Numbered from the stretch's first letter, positions 7,456 to 15,071 are shown. The stretch: 26,850 nt of DNA from JAJFVC01 sp039698075 (GCA_039698075.1 JBDKTJ010000163.1:1-26850), one strand, 5' to 3'. Notes: a model not told the origin generated them from the sequence alone. Program-made: numbers and translations.

Positions 7456-8829
7456 TCAGCCACCCGTGCGAACGCAAGTCGCAAGGCTCGTCTCGTCCGA
7501 TCGCTGACCCTCGACCACGCCCGCCAGGAAGAACAACGTCAGATTCATAAGCGGCATGATCGTCATGTCGTGAAACATGCCGTTGAGCAGATACGTGCCC
7601 AACGCGATCATCATCACCAGCCCGATCTGGCGGACCACCAACGGCCCGTCGGTCCGCCGCCACAGACGCCAGGCGTCGCGCGTCCAAAACACGATCAGCG
7701 TCACGAACGCCGTCAATCCGACCAGGCCCGTCTCCGTCAGCATCGTCAGCAACACGTTGTGCGACACATAGCCCCGGGCTTGCTCCAACGGCAACGCAGT
7801 GGTCCGGTCGAACGTGTATTTTCCGTGCTCGTCGTAATAGTGCGAATAGCCGCAGCCGAACCACGGGCGGTCGAGAAACATATTCCACGCGACGCGCGCC
7901 AAAATCGGACGCAACTCGGCCGACTCCGCGCTTTTGGACGCTTCCATCGCCTTGTCGCGCTTGTAGACCATCACGTGTTCCCATTGCGTGACCGCCACGG
8001 CCATCACGACCACCGCGCCGGCGCTCAGCACGGGCAGTCGCCACCCGCGCGGCAGCGACAATCCCAAAACCATCGCCAGCGTGAACAGCCCGCTCATCCA
8101 GCAACTGCGCGTCAACGTGCAATAGATGGCCGCCAAAAACGCCAGAGTCGCCGCGACCAGCGTCAGTTGGCCCGCCCGACCGAGCCTCGGCCACCAACAC
8201 CACGCGGCCGTCATTCCGATGCACAACATCACGCTGTTGGCGATCGGCGTCAACAACGGTCCGCGGCCCCGTCCGATGAACTCGGCCACGCCGCCCTGCA
8301 CCGTCGTGACAATGTAACGCGGAAACACCAGCGGCCACAGTTGCAGATACTCGGCGATCGTGGTCAGCGCCATGTACAGCCCAAACACCGCAAAAAAGCC
8401 GAGCGTCGCCGCCAACGATCGCGGCGTCTGACGCGTCTGCCGAGCCACCCAGTACAGAACCGTCGGCATCAGATAATCGAGAATCAGCCGCGACACCGGC
8501 CGATAACCCTCCACGCGCCAATCCGACGTGAAATTGCTCACGATCAAAATGGCCAGCAGCGCCAGCAGCGCAATCTCCTGCTTGCCAATCGGTTTCGCAT
8601 CGCACCAACCCAGCCGCCGCCACACGACGTACTGCGCGGCCAGCAACACGACCAACACCCGATCGGTCGTCAGCGGCATCGGGCCCAATTCGATCTTCGC
8701 CATCGGCAGCCCAAAACACGCCGCCGCCACCAACACCGCCAGACAGCCGCCCAACAGCCCCGCCTGTCGCAAAAACACCGCGCCCCAGACGGCTCCAACC
8801 ACGACGGCGATCAGTATTAAAATTTCCAT
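7456..8829 (-). CDS. O-antigen ligase / Wzy-type polymerase (Wzy_C domain membrane protein)
   Basis: The 457-aa protein has about ten or more hydrophobic segments starting with MEILILIAVVVGAVWG. The Wzy_C/WaaL-type periplasmic loop lies near residues 309-345, beginning RPWFGCGYSHYYDEHG and ending SHNVLLTMLTETGLVG, the conserved His-Asn and Glu-x-Gly region of the family. Members either polymerise lipid-linked repeats or ligate polymer to a lipid acceptor; sequence alone does not separate the two. With a Wzx-like flippase and a Wzz-like protein in the same locus, polymerase is the more likely role. It diverges from the sulfatase-fold gene across a 123-bp promoter region. Confidence 0.85.
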   Translation of the reverse strand: MEILILIAVVVGAVWGAVFLRQAGLLGGCLAVLVAAACFGLPMAKIELGPMPLTTDRVLVVLLAAQYVVWRRLGWCDAKPIGKQEIALLALLAILIVSNFTSDWRVEGYRPVSRLILDYLMPTVLYWVARQTRQTPRSLAATLGFFAVFGLYMALTTIAEYLQLWPLVFPRYIVTTVQGGVAEFIGRGRGPLLTPIANSVMLCIGMTAAWCWWPRLGRAGQLTLVAATLAFLAAIYCTLTRSCWMSGLFTLAMVLGLSLPRGWRLPVLSAGAVVVMAVAVTQWEHVMVYKRDKAMEASKSAESAELRPILARVAWNMFLDRPWFGCGYSHYYDEHGKYTFDRTTALPLEQARGYVSHNVLLTMLTETGLVGLTAFVTLIVFWTRDAWRLWRRTDGPLVVRQIGLVMMIALGTYLLNGMFHDMTIMPLMNLTLFFLAGVVEGQRSDETSLATCVRTGG

Positions 8830-8917
8830 GCGTCTTCTCGAAAACTATTCCATTATAGTCCCGCCTGCCCGACGAAATCGCACACAACGACGAACGATTT
8901 TCGCTCGTTCGACGCCC

Positions 8918-8946
8918 TTCCTCATAATCCGCACGTCCGTTACAAT
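8918..8946 (+). promoter_or_regulatory. Candidate promoter of the sulfatase-like gene, leaderless transcript possible
   Basis: A -10-like TACAAT (8941-8946) ends 6 nt before the ATG at 8953; 17 nt upstream is a weak -35, TTCCTC (8918-8923). Initiation 7 nt after the -10 would start the mRNA at the A of ATG. No Shine-Dalgarno sequence is present, which fits a leaderless message. Confidence 0.4.
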
Positions 8947-8952
8947 CGCAAT

Positions 8953-10164
8953 ATGAACGCGATCTGTTTTGTCGTCGATCGTTTGCACGCGGGCCATCTG
9001 GGCTCGTATGGCAACGCTTGGATCGAAACGCCCTGCCTGGACCGTTTGGCCGCCCAGTCGCTGGTGTTCGACCGCGTGCGGATCGACTCGCCGCAATTGG
9101 ACCGTCTCTATCGTTCCTATTGGCACGGACTGCACGCGATGTGCCCCGTCGCGCCCGACGACCGCCCCTCATTGGCCGAGCTTTTGCGATCGACCGGCGT
9201 CAACACCACGCTGCTGACCGACGACCCCGACGTGGCCCGACATCCGCTGGCCGCCGATTTCGACGAATTGGTCGAGATCGATCCGCCCTGGCAACCCGAA
9301 ACCGCCGACCAGTTGGACCACACCCAACTGGCCCGCTGCTGCGTCGAAATCATCCGCTGGCTCGAATCGGCCCGCGAGCCGTTCATGTTGTGGTGCCACC
9401 TCGGCAGTCTGGGCACGACGTGGGACGCCCCGTTGACCTATCGCCGCGCGTACGTCGAGCCGGGCGATCCCGCTCCGCCCAACGACGCCGACGTGCCCGA
9501 TCGCATGTTGCCCGCCAATCACGACCCCGATGAGCGACTGGGCGTCGCGCAGGCCTACGCCGGCCAAGTGACGCTGCTGGACACCTGCCTGGGCGCGATG
9601 TTGGAGTGCATCGACGGTCTGCCTTCGGCCCAACAAACTTTGTTGTCGCTCACCTCGGCCCGCGGGTTTCCGTTGGGCGAACATCTCCGCGTCGGCCCCT
9701 GCGATCATGCCCTCTACGGCGAGCTGGTCCAAGTGCCTTGGCTGCTCCGATTGCCCGACCAGCGAGGCCGGTCGATGCGCAGCCAATCGCTCGTCGAGCC
9801 GGCCGACCTTTGGGCCACGCTGTTGGACTACTGGGGCGTCGAGCCGCCGACCTCGCCCACGGCCGCCAGCGTGCTGCCCATCGCCGACGGACGCCGCGAC
9901 GCAACTCGCGATCGGCTCTGCATGGTGAACGACGCCGGACAGCGGGCCATCTGCACGCCGGCCTGGCATCTGCGTCTGGCCAATCCGCCCGAATTGTTCG
10001 TCAAACCCGACGACCGTTGGGAAGTGAACGACGTCGCCTCGCGTTGCCGCGAAGTGGTCGAGTGTCTCGAAGACGCGCTCGTGCAATTTGAACAGACCGT
10101 GCCTGCCGGAAAGATCGCCGACCTGCCGCCGCTCGGCGACGTCCTGCGCAACGGCTTGGGCTGA
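8953..10164 (+). CDS. Sulfatase-superfamily protein without catalytic residues
   Basis: The 403-aa protein has the overall sulfatase / alkaline-phosphatase fold order. VVDRLHAGHLGSYG (residues 7-20) corresponds to the first metal site, TPCLDRLAA (26-34) follows, and LTSARGFPLGEH (233-244) corresponds to the usual TSDHG..LGEH. The key residues are changed: the Asp-Asp pair is D9-R10, the Cys/Ser-x-Pro-x-Arg motif aligns without gaps to L49-D-R-L-Y53, and the Asp-His pair is A236-R237. It therefore should not hydrolyse sulfate esters by the known mechanism. Yet the frame is intact and the fold motifs around the lost residues are kept, so it is more likely a binding or regulatory protein than a decaying gene. 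It ends 13 bp from the convergent acyltransferase gene. No signal peptide is seen. Confidence 0.8.
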   Translation: MNAICFVVDRLHAGHLGSYGNAWIETPCLDRLAAQSLVFDRVRIDSPQLDRLYRSYWHGLHAMCPVAPDDRPSLAELLRSTGVNTTLLTDDPDVARHPLAADFDELVEIDPPWQPETADQLDHTQLARCCVEIIRWLESAREPFMLWCHLGSLGTTWDAPLTYRRAYVEPGDPAPPNDADVPDRMLPANHDPDERLGVAQAYAGQVTLLDTCLGAMLECIDGLPSAQQTLLSLTSARGFPLGEHLRVGPCDHALYGELVQVPWLLRLPDQRGRSMRSQSLVEPADLWATLLDYWGVEPPTSPTAASVLPIADGRRDATRDRLCMVNDAGQRAICTPAWHLRLANPPELFVKPDDRWEVNDVASRCREVVECLEDALVQFEQTVPAGKIADLPPLGDVLRNGLG

Positions 10165-10177
10165 TGTTCCCGGACGT

Positions 10178-11350
10178 TCACCCCGGCGTGCCCGCCGGTT
10201 CAGGAACCGCGTCATCGCTGGGCGAGGCGGCGGGCTCGTGCAGTTTCGAGATCAGCGACTTCCACGTGCCCACGCGCTGCCAACTCCGTCGATAGCCCAG
10301 CACGACCAAACGACCCAGCAGCCGCCGCGGCGCGATCGCCAATCGCCCGACGCCGTAGCTCTCCGGACGCCAACGCGACATCGCCTGATTGATCTGGCCG
10401 AAAAAGTCGAGCGCCCGAATCGTGCGGTCGCCGTGCAGCCGTTCGAGCATGTCGTGAAACAAAAGCTGCCCGGGACTGAACGCGGCGAACTCGGGATCGT
10501 AGCCGATCTTGTACGTGAAATACACGCCCTTCGCACAATAGCCGTAGACAAACGCCAGCAGTCGGCCGTCAAGCCGCAACGAAGCCGTCCGCAACTGCCC
10601 CCACTGGACCAGCGGCTCGGCCTGCGCCGACAAGTACGAGAACATGCCCGGACTGCGAAGCACCGACGTGCCGCGCAGCCCTTTCCAGCCGCGATTTTCC
10701 ATGTTCAACGCCTCGTCCAACCACCGCTCGACTTCCGCCGGGTCGCTGGGCGACGCCATCTCAAACCGCACGTCGCCCTCGCAGCGAAGCCGCCGCAAAA
10801 AGCGATGCATCGCCTGCCGGTGATTCTTCGGCAATCGCCGCTGGTAGTCGTCCCAACTCGCGCCGATTTCCACCCGGCCCGCCCGAAACCACTCGTGATA
10901 GCACCAACTGGCACCCGTGCGCCGGCAAGCCCGCATCATCGCCCGCCATCGCGGCGTCTCGGGCATCACGCCGCCGAGCCAGAGCAACGGCCACGGCAAT
11001 CGCCCGGCGGCCTCCAACAACCGCTCCATCACGACGTTCGGCTCGATCAAGGCGTCGACCAGCAGATCGCCGCACGTGGCCCACTCGTTGTCCGGCAGCT
11101 CGCCCGCCGAAATCAATCCGCCCACCCGACCCGCGACCAACGGCAACGCCGCCAGCCAACGTTGCGAGTCGGCGACCACCAGCACGCAAAAGCGCGCGCG
11201 CGGCTTGAACCGCTCGACCCATTGAGCCAGCAACTCGGCCCGGACGGTCGGCAGCGTCGTCGCGCTGCGCCACCACAGATCGTCCCATGCCGGCGCGGCT
11301 TCGCGCAGTTGCTCGACGGACGTCAATGCAAAACAATGCAAATCGCTCAC
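10178..11350 (-). CDS. CelD-like GNAT-fold acyltransferase, second EPS-associated copy
   Basis: Start chosen at the GTG at 11350, 7 nt after TTAGGAG (a GTG at 11353 is equally in frame, and an open frame reaches 11431); this gives 390 aa. C-terminal motifs place it in the CelD/BcsL Acetyltransf_6 group: KNHRQAMHRFLRRL, a MENRGWKGLRGTS helix-turn, YKIGYDPEFAAFSPGQLLF, and LDFFGQINQAMSRW. Such proteins are expected to transfer an acyl group to a surface sugar or lipid-linked precursor; the donor is unknown. It is only distantly similar to the copy at 3919-5046. It faces the sulfatase-like gene with 13 bp between stops and diverges from the GT4 gene. The C-terminal tail is Pro/Asp-rich and probably disordered. 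Confidence 0.8.
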   Translation of the reverse strand: MSDLHCFALTSVEQLREAAPAWDDLWWRSATTLPTVRAELLAQWVERFKPRARFCVLVVADSQRWLAALPLVAGRVGGLISAGELPDNEWATCGDLLVDALIEPNVVMERLLEAAGRLPWPLLWLGGVMPETPRWRAMMRACRRTGASWCYHEWFRAGRVEIGASWDDYQRRLPKNHRQAMHRFLRRLRCEGDVRFEMASPSDPAEVERWLDEALNMENRGWKGLRGTSVLRSPGMFSYLSAQAEPLVQWGQLRTASLRLDGRLLAFVYGYCAKGVYFTYKIGYDPEFAAFSPGQLLFHDMLERLHGDRTIRALDFFGQINQAMSRWRPESYGVGRLAIAPRRLLGRLVVLGYRRSWQRVGTWKSLISKLHEPAASPSDDAVPEPAGTPG

Positions 11351-11482
11351 CACGGCGCTCCTAAGACCGTCCGGCCCCGTCCAAGCATGGCATTTTTTGC
11401 CGCCCCGCGCGAAAGAATTCCGACGTCTCACCGATCCGCACGATCGCTACCACCGTCAAAACTGAACCGAGCTGGCCGAAAC

Positions 11483-11523
11483 GCGAAAAAAAGCAATACT
11501 TGCCTCGGCATTCGTTTTTTCGC
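11483..11523 (+). other. Stem-loop in the GT4 leader
   Basis: GCGAAAAAA (11483-11491) pairs perfectly with TTTTTTCGC (11515-11523) across 23 nt, about 50 bp upstream of the GT4 ATG at 11571. The surrounding divergent intergenic region is A-rich compared with the genes. It may be a leader structure or a bent A-tract promoter element; nothing proves either. Confidence 0.3.
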
Positions 11524-11570
11524 ACGCCTGTCCGACAACCTGCCTCCCCAAAAAACCCACCGACAAAAAA

Positions 11571-12821
11571 ATGCCTCGCCCTCGAAAACTCATTCCGTTG
11601 GCCGATCGCGGACCGCTGCGAGTCCTGTTCGTTCTGACGAGCATGCCCGTCGGCGGCGCCGAGACCGCGCTGACCGAAGTGATTCGCCGCATGAATCGCA
11701 CCCGGTTTCAACCGGAGTTGTGCTGCTTAAAATATTTCGACGCGCTCGGCGAAGCGCTGGCCCAAGAAGTGCCCGCCTTCACCGGCCTGCTGGCCAATAA
11801 ATACGACTTCGGCGTCCTTTGGCGGCTTCGACGCCTGATGGTCCAACAGCGCATCGACGCCGTGGTGACCGTCGGCACGGGCGGCGACAAGATGTTTTGG
11901 GGTCGGCTGGCCGCGCGTTGGGCCGGCGTTCCCGTAATCTGTTCGGCCCTGCATTCCACCGGCCTGCCCGACCACGTTGAGTTTTCGAACCGCCTGCTGG
12001 CGCCGTGGACCGATGCGTTCATCGCGGTGGCCGAGCCGCACGGCCAATACCTCGCGGCCCACGAAGGCTGCCCGGCCGCCCGAATCGCCGTCATCCCCAA
12101 CGGCGTCGACGTCGAACGGTTCCATCCGCGCTGGCCCGACGCAAATCTGCAACGCCAATGGAACCTGCCGCCGCAAACGCCGACCGTGGGCATCATCGCC
12201 GCGCTGCGTCCCGAAAAGAATCACGAGATGTTTCTCGACATGGCCGCGATGGTGTGCCGACGACGTCCCGAGGCTCGCTTTCTGATCGTCGGCGACGGCC
12301 CGCAACGCAACCAGCTCGAAGAACGAACCCGGCAGCTCGGCCTGGCCGGCTCGGTCCTCTTCACCGGCAGCCGCCACGACGTGCCCGAGGTGCTCTCGCT
12401 GCTGGACGTCGTTGTGCTCACCTCGCACATGGAGGCGAATCCGATCTGCCTGCTGGAGGCCCAAGCCGCCGAAAAACCGGTCGTGGCCACGCGGGTCGGG
12501 TCGGTGACCGAAACGGTAGTCGACGGCCGCACTGGCTTTTTGGTCGAACCAGGCGACGCCCGCGGCATGGCCGATCGCGTGCTGCAACTGCTGGGCGATC
12601 GCCAACAAGCCGCCGCGATGGGCCGAGCGGGCCGCGAGCACGTGATCGTCCACGCCTCCGTCGATCGCATGGTCCGAGGCTACGAAAATCTGATCGCCAA
12701 AATCTACGCGAACAAATGCCGAAAGAAACCACCGCGTTCGGAAGCCGTCGAGTCTGAAGCGACCGCCGATCGCACGGAATCGCTAACGCCTGGCAATGAG
12801 GGGCTAGAAGCTAGGGGCTAG
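11571..12821 (+). CDS. Glycosyltransferase family 4
   Basis: The 416-aa protein has the two-domain GT-B plan of GT4. The N-terminal domain opens with VLFVLTSMPVGGAETAL (residues 18-34), the usual acceptor-side Gly-rich loop. The C-terminal nucleotide-sugar domain starts near VGIIAALRPEKNHEMFLD and includes FLIVGDGPQRNQLEE and the retaining E-x7-E-type motif in MEANPICLLEAQ near 285-296. Members transfer a sugar from a nucleotide donor to a growing lipid-linked chain on the cytosolic side. The start ATG has no Shine-Dalgarno but follows an A-rich run. The last residues and the TAG stop are inside a 7-nt repeat array, so the C-terminal tail after about residue 385 may be recent and non-essential. 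It is the last EPS gene before the phospholipid pair. Confidence 0.9.
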   Translation: MPRPRKLIPLADRGPLRVLFVLTSMPVGGAETALTEVIRRMNRTRFQPELCCLKYFDALGEALAQEVPAFTGLLANKYDFGVLWRLRRLMVQQRIDAVVTVGTGGDKMFWGRLAARWAGVPVICSALHSTGLPDHVEFSNRLLAPWTDAFIAVAEPHGQYLAAHEGCPAARIAVIPNGVDVERFHPRWPDANLQRQWNLPPQTPTVGIIAALRPEKNHEMFLDMAAMVCRRRPEARFLIVGDGPQRNQLEERTRQLGLAGSVLFTGSRHDVPEVLSLLDVVVLTSHMEANPICLLEAQAAEKPVVATRVGSVTETVVDGRTGFLVEPGDARGMADRVLQLLGDRQQAAAMGRAGREHVIVHASVDRMVRGYENLIAKIYANKCRKKPPRSEAVESEATADRTESLTPGNEGLEARG

Positions 12822-12834
12822 GGGCTAGGGGCTA
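12800..12834. repeat. Heptanucleotide tandem repeat, GGGGCTA family
   Basis: Five units in strict 7-nt register: GGGGCTA, GAAGCTA, then GGGGCTA three times. The TAG stop of the GT4 gene (12819-12821) spans units 3 and 4. Because 7 is not a multiple of 3 and each repeated unit junction contains TAG, such an array places a stop in every plus-strand frame within 21 bp. Confidence 0.85.
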
Positions 12835-12902
12835 CCGGTCAACGATTTTCCCCGATCAACACACATGGCCCACCAACACACACCCCGCAGTAGAAGGGGT
12901 TC

Positions 12903-12931
12903 TTGGCGTCGCGTGCAAACCGGGGTACGAT
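12903..12931 (+). promoter_or_regulatory. Candidate sigma70-type promoter of plsC-cdsA
   Basis: TTGGCG (12903-12908) and TACGAT (12926-12931) are separated by 17 nt and lie 26 nt upstream of the plsC-like ATG at 12958. Each hexamer matches consensus at four or five positions. Confidence 0.5.
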
Positions 12932-12957
12932 AGCACGTTGGATAGGTAACGGCGCCC

Positions 12958-13584
12958 ATGGACACCAATCTGACGCGGAACTTTCTGGCTCTTGCCGCCC
13001 GTTTTCTGAGCGGCGCCAGCATCCGTTGGATCGATTCCCAGCCCGACACCTGTCAGCGGGTGTATTTCGCCAACCACACGAGTCACTTGGACCCGATCGT
13101 CATCTGGTCGTCGCTGCCCCAAGCGGTGCGAGCGATCACCCGGCCGGTCGCCGCCAAAGACTACTGGTCGAAGGGAGCGATCCGGCGTTACCTGGCCAAC
13201 GAGTTGTTTCACGCGATCCTGATCGACCGCGAGGAGATCAAAGTCCACCAAAGCCCAGTCGACCTGATTATCCGCGAGATCGGCCACACGTATTCGCTGA
13301 TCCTTTTTCCGGAAGGCGGACGAAATCCCGGCCTGGGAATACGCGAGTTCAAGAGCGGATTATATTATTTGTGCAAAAAGCGGCCCGACCTGGAACTGAT
13401 CCCGGTCCACATCGACAACATGAATCGGATCTTGCCGCGAGGCGAGGTGTTGCCGGTCCCGATGCTCAGTTGCCTGACGTTCGGTCCGCCCATGTGGCTC
13501 GAAGCCGGCGAAGCGAAGCTCGATTTCCTAAACCGAGCCCGCGACGCCGTCCTCCGACTGAAAGAACTAGGAGAAAGCGACTAA
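12958..13584 (+). CDS. plsC: 1-acyl-sn-glycerol-3-phosphate acyltransferase (PlsC family)
   Basis: The 208-aa protein carries both main motifs of the glycerolipid acyltransferase family: NHTSHLD, with the catalytic H40 and D45, and the substrate motif FPEGGRN at 117-123 (usual form FPEGTRS). Members acylate lysophosphatidate to phosphatidate at the inner membrane, giving the substrate of the next gene, cdsA. There is little hydrophobic sequence, so membrane binding is probably peripheral. The start is supported by TAGGTAA about 10 nt upstream and a candidate promoter at 12903. PlsC-like proteins also acylate other lipids, but the next gene being a CDP-diacylglycerol synthase argues for the phospholipid role. 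Confidence 0.85.
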   Translation: MDTNLTRNFLALAARFLSGASIRWIDSQPDTCQRVYFANHTSHLDPIVIWSSLPQAVRAITRPVAAKDYWSKGAIRRYLANELFHAILIDREEIKVHQSPVDLIIREIGHTYSLILFPEGGRNPGLGIREFKSGLYYLCKKRPDLELIPVHIDNMNRILPRGEVLPVPMLSCLTFGPPMWLEAGEAKLDFLNRARDAVLRLKELGESD

Positions 13585-13589
13585 GACCG

Positions 13590-13626
13590 TATCCCAAAAC
13601 CTGTTGGAACCGTTGGTTCTGGGATA
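13590..13626. other. Imperfect stem-loop downstream of plsC
   Basis: TATCCCAAAACC (13590-13601) pairs with GGTTCTGGGATA (13615-13626) with one mismatch and a 13-nt loop. It starts 6 nt after the plsC stop. There is no T run after it, so a Rho-independent terminator is not supported; it may be an extragenic palindromic repeat or an mRNA 3'-end structure. Confidence 0.45.
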
Positions 13627-13650
13627 GGCTCTAAGCCGCCAAAAGTCCGA

Positions 13651-13692
13651 CCACTGGCCACTGGCCACTGACCACCGGCCACTGACCACTAA
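13651..13692. repeat. Heptanucleotide tandem repeat, CCACTGG/CCACTGA family
   Basis: Six units in perfect 7-nt register: CCACTGG, CCACTGG, CCACTGA, CCACCGG, CCACTGA and CCACTAA. The array ends 5 nt before the cdsA start codon, occupying the place where a ribosome binding site would be expected. Confidence 0.85.
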
Positions 13693-13697
13693 TCTCC

Positions 13698-14693
13698 ATG
13701 GACATTTTTGACGCCCGAACGCTGAGCCTTATCGCCACGGTGCTGATCCTGATCGGCTCCGTCTGGACGGTCGTTAAAATTTTGAAGCGTCAGCCGGAAA
13801 GCGGCATCGATCCGGCCATTTTGGAGACGTTTCGGCTTCGGGTGAACGCCTGGTGGATTTTGTTTTCGTCGCTGGCGGCGGCGTTTTTGTTTCCCCGCGT
13901 CGTGACGGTCATTCTGTTCGGACTGATTTCGTTCTGGGCCCTGCGCGAGTTCATCACGCTGACGCCCACGCGGCCCGGCGATCATCGCACGCTGTTTTGC
14001 GTGTTTTTCGTGTTCACGCCGCTGCAATACGTGCTGGTCGGCGGCGGCTATTACGGACTGTACAGTATCGCAATCCCCGTGTACGCGTTTTTGGTGATCC
14101 CCGCGCTGATCGCCATGGCCGGCGACTCGAAACGATTTTTGGAGCGGACGGCCAAGATTCAGTCGGGCCTGCTGATTTGCGTGTACTGCCTGAGCCACGC
14201 GCCGGCCTTGTTGACGATGAAGCTGCCGCCCTTGGAACATGGGCTGCCGGACAGCGGCGGCGGCGTCCGTCTGTTGTTCTTCTTCGTGCTGATGGTCCAA
14301 TTGAGCGACGCGCTGCAATATGCGTGGTCGCAAATGCCCAATCGCCACGTGATCGTGCCGACGATCAACGCCTCGCGCACGTGGGAGGGCCTGCTGGGCG
14401 GCACGGCTAGCGTCATGCTGATCGGGGCGGTTCTGTGGTGGGCCACGCCCTTCCGCGGCATCTATTGGTGGATGGCGGCCCTGATGTCCGCAGTCATTTC
14501 GCTGATGGGTTTCGCCGGCGGCATCACCATGTCGGCCATCAAACGCGACCGCGGCGTCCGAGACTACGGCACCCTGGTCGAAGGCCACGGCGGCGTGCTA
14601 GACCGCATCGATTCGCTCTGTTTCGCCGCCCCAGTCTTCTTCCACTGCACGCGCTGGTTCGTCGAGCTGACCTCGACAACCCTGTTGCCCTGA
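13698..14693 (+). CDS. cdsA: Phosphatidate cytidylyltransferase (CDP-diacylglycerol synthase)
   Basis: The 331-aa protein has about eight hydrophobic segments. Near its C-terminus is the CdsA signature, split here as SAIKRDRGVRDYG followed by EGHGGVLDRIDS. The usual Lys-Asp pair is Arg-Asp and the usual Pro before GHGG is Glu; the metal-binding Asp residues are kept. A further family motif, PTINASRTWEGLLGG, lies near 217-231. The enzyme makes CDP-diacylglycerol from CTP and phosphatidate at the inner membrane, the step after PlsC, the gene upstream. The ATG at 13698 follows the repeat array directly and has no Shine-Dalgarno; translation may depend on coupling or an unusual start. Confidence 0.9.
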   Translation: MDIFDARTLSLIATVLILIGSVWTVVKILKRQPESGIDPAILETFRLRVNAWWILFSSLAAAFLFPRVVTVILFGLISFWALREFITLTPTRPGDHRTLFCVFFVFTPLQYVLVGGGYYGLYSIAIPVYAFLVIPALIAMAGDSKRFLERTAKIQSGLLICVYCLSHAPALLTMKLPPLEHGLPDSGGGVRLLFFFVLMVQLSDALQYAWSQMPNRHVIVPTINASRTWEGLLGGTASVMLIGAVLWWATPFRGIYWWMAALMSAVISLMGFAGGITMSAIKRDRGVRDYGTLVEGHGGVLDRIDSLCFAAPVFFHCTRWFVELTSTTLLP

Positions 14694-14759
14694 CCGCCGA
14701 AGCATTTTCAGGCATAAAACGCCCGGGCTAGAGCGGTTTCACTCTCGCTGTAGCGTGTT

Positions 14760-14841
14760 GGGTGCCATGTCCACGCTTGTCGTGGGCATGTTTTCCCGAG
14801 AAAAACCACTACATGGCCACGCAAGCGTGGCCATGGCACCC
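14760..14841. repeat. Inverted repeat module 1 (arms about 30 nt, each arm itself palindromic)
   Basis: The left arm 14760-14790 begins GGGTGCCATG; the right arm 14812-14841 ends CATGGCACCC. The arms are complementary with three differences (two substitutions and one extra base). The right arm contains the perfect palindrome CATGGCCACGC / GCGTGGCCATG separated by AA. Confidence 0.75.
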
Positions 14842-14851
14842 GCTCATTTTC

Positions 14852-14963
14852 AGACGTAGGGTGCGTGCTTGTCACGCACCATCATGCCGGCAAGCAACCG
14901 TTATTCTTTCACATTGGTCAATTCGTCACCGGATGGTGCGTGACAAGCACGCACCCTACGTCT
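14852..14963. repeat. Inverted repeat module 2 (perfect 32-nt arms)
   Basis: 14852-14883 and 14932-14963 are exact reverse complements, with a 48-nt spacer. Each arm contains the partly self-complementary core GGTGCGTGCTTGTCACGCACC split around TTGT, as in REP-type extragenic palindromes. Confidence 0.85.
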
Positions 14964-15071
14964 ACTGAGCGAGCACCGCATCAGTTCCGGAACAAAAAGC
15001 GGTCGGGAGCCTTATTTTCTGTCTCGGGACGTTTTATGCGGCCGACGATTCGAGCTGGACCCAAACGCCGG

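Larger units (their letters stand above)
14711..15040. repeat. 330-bp non-coding palindrome-rich block with inverted ends (MITE/REP-like)
   Basis: This fills the gap between the convergent cdsA gene and a secreted-protein gene. GCATAAAACG (14712-14721) recurs inverted as CGTTTTATGC (15030-15039), and the similarity continues inward imperfectly (CCCGGGC against TCCCGAGAC). Two inverted-repeat modules lie inside, listed separately. No transposase or credible ORF is present. A non-autonomous mobile element or a composite of extragenic palindromes would fit; no target-site duplication is clear. Confidence 0.5.

Noticed and set aside
2945..9000. Exosortase/PEP-CTERM EPS locus
   Set aside because: Deacetylase and FemAB-like proteins recall such loci, but no exosortase or PEP-CTERM tail is seen in the window.
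7391..9172. Minus-strand open frame of 593 codons
   Set aside because: Out of frame with the Wzy/WaaL-type gene, Arg/Gly/Asp-rich translation with no motifs; shadow frame.
10088..11800. Plus-strand open frame of 570 codons
   Set aside because: Antisense to the second acyltransferase and overlaps two clear genes; no domain.
12800..12834. Possible CRISPR array
   Set aside because: The units are 7 nt in direct tandem without spacers, and no cas genes are near.
13590..13626. Rho-independent terminator after plsC
   Set aside because: The stem is good but no T run follows, and cdsA downstream is probably cotranscribed; kept only as a stem-loop.
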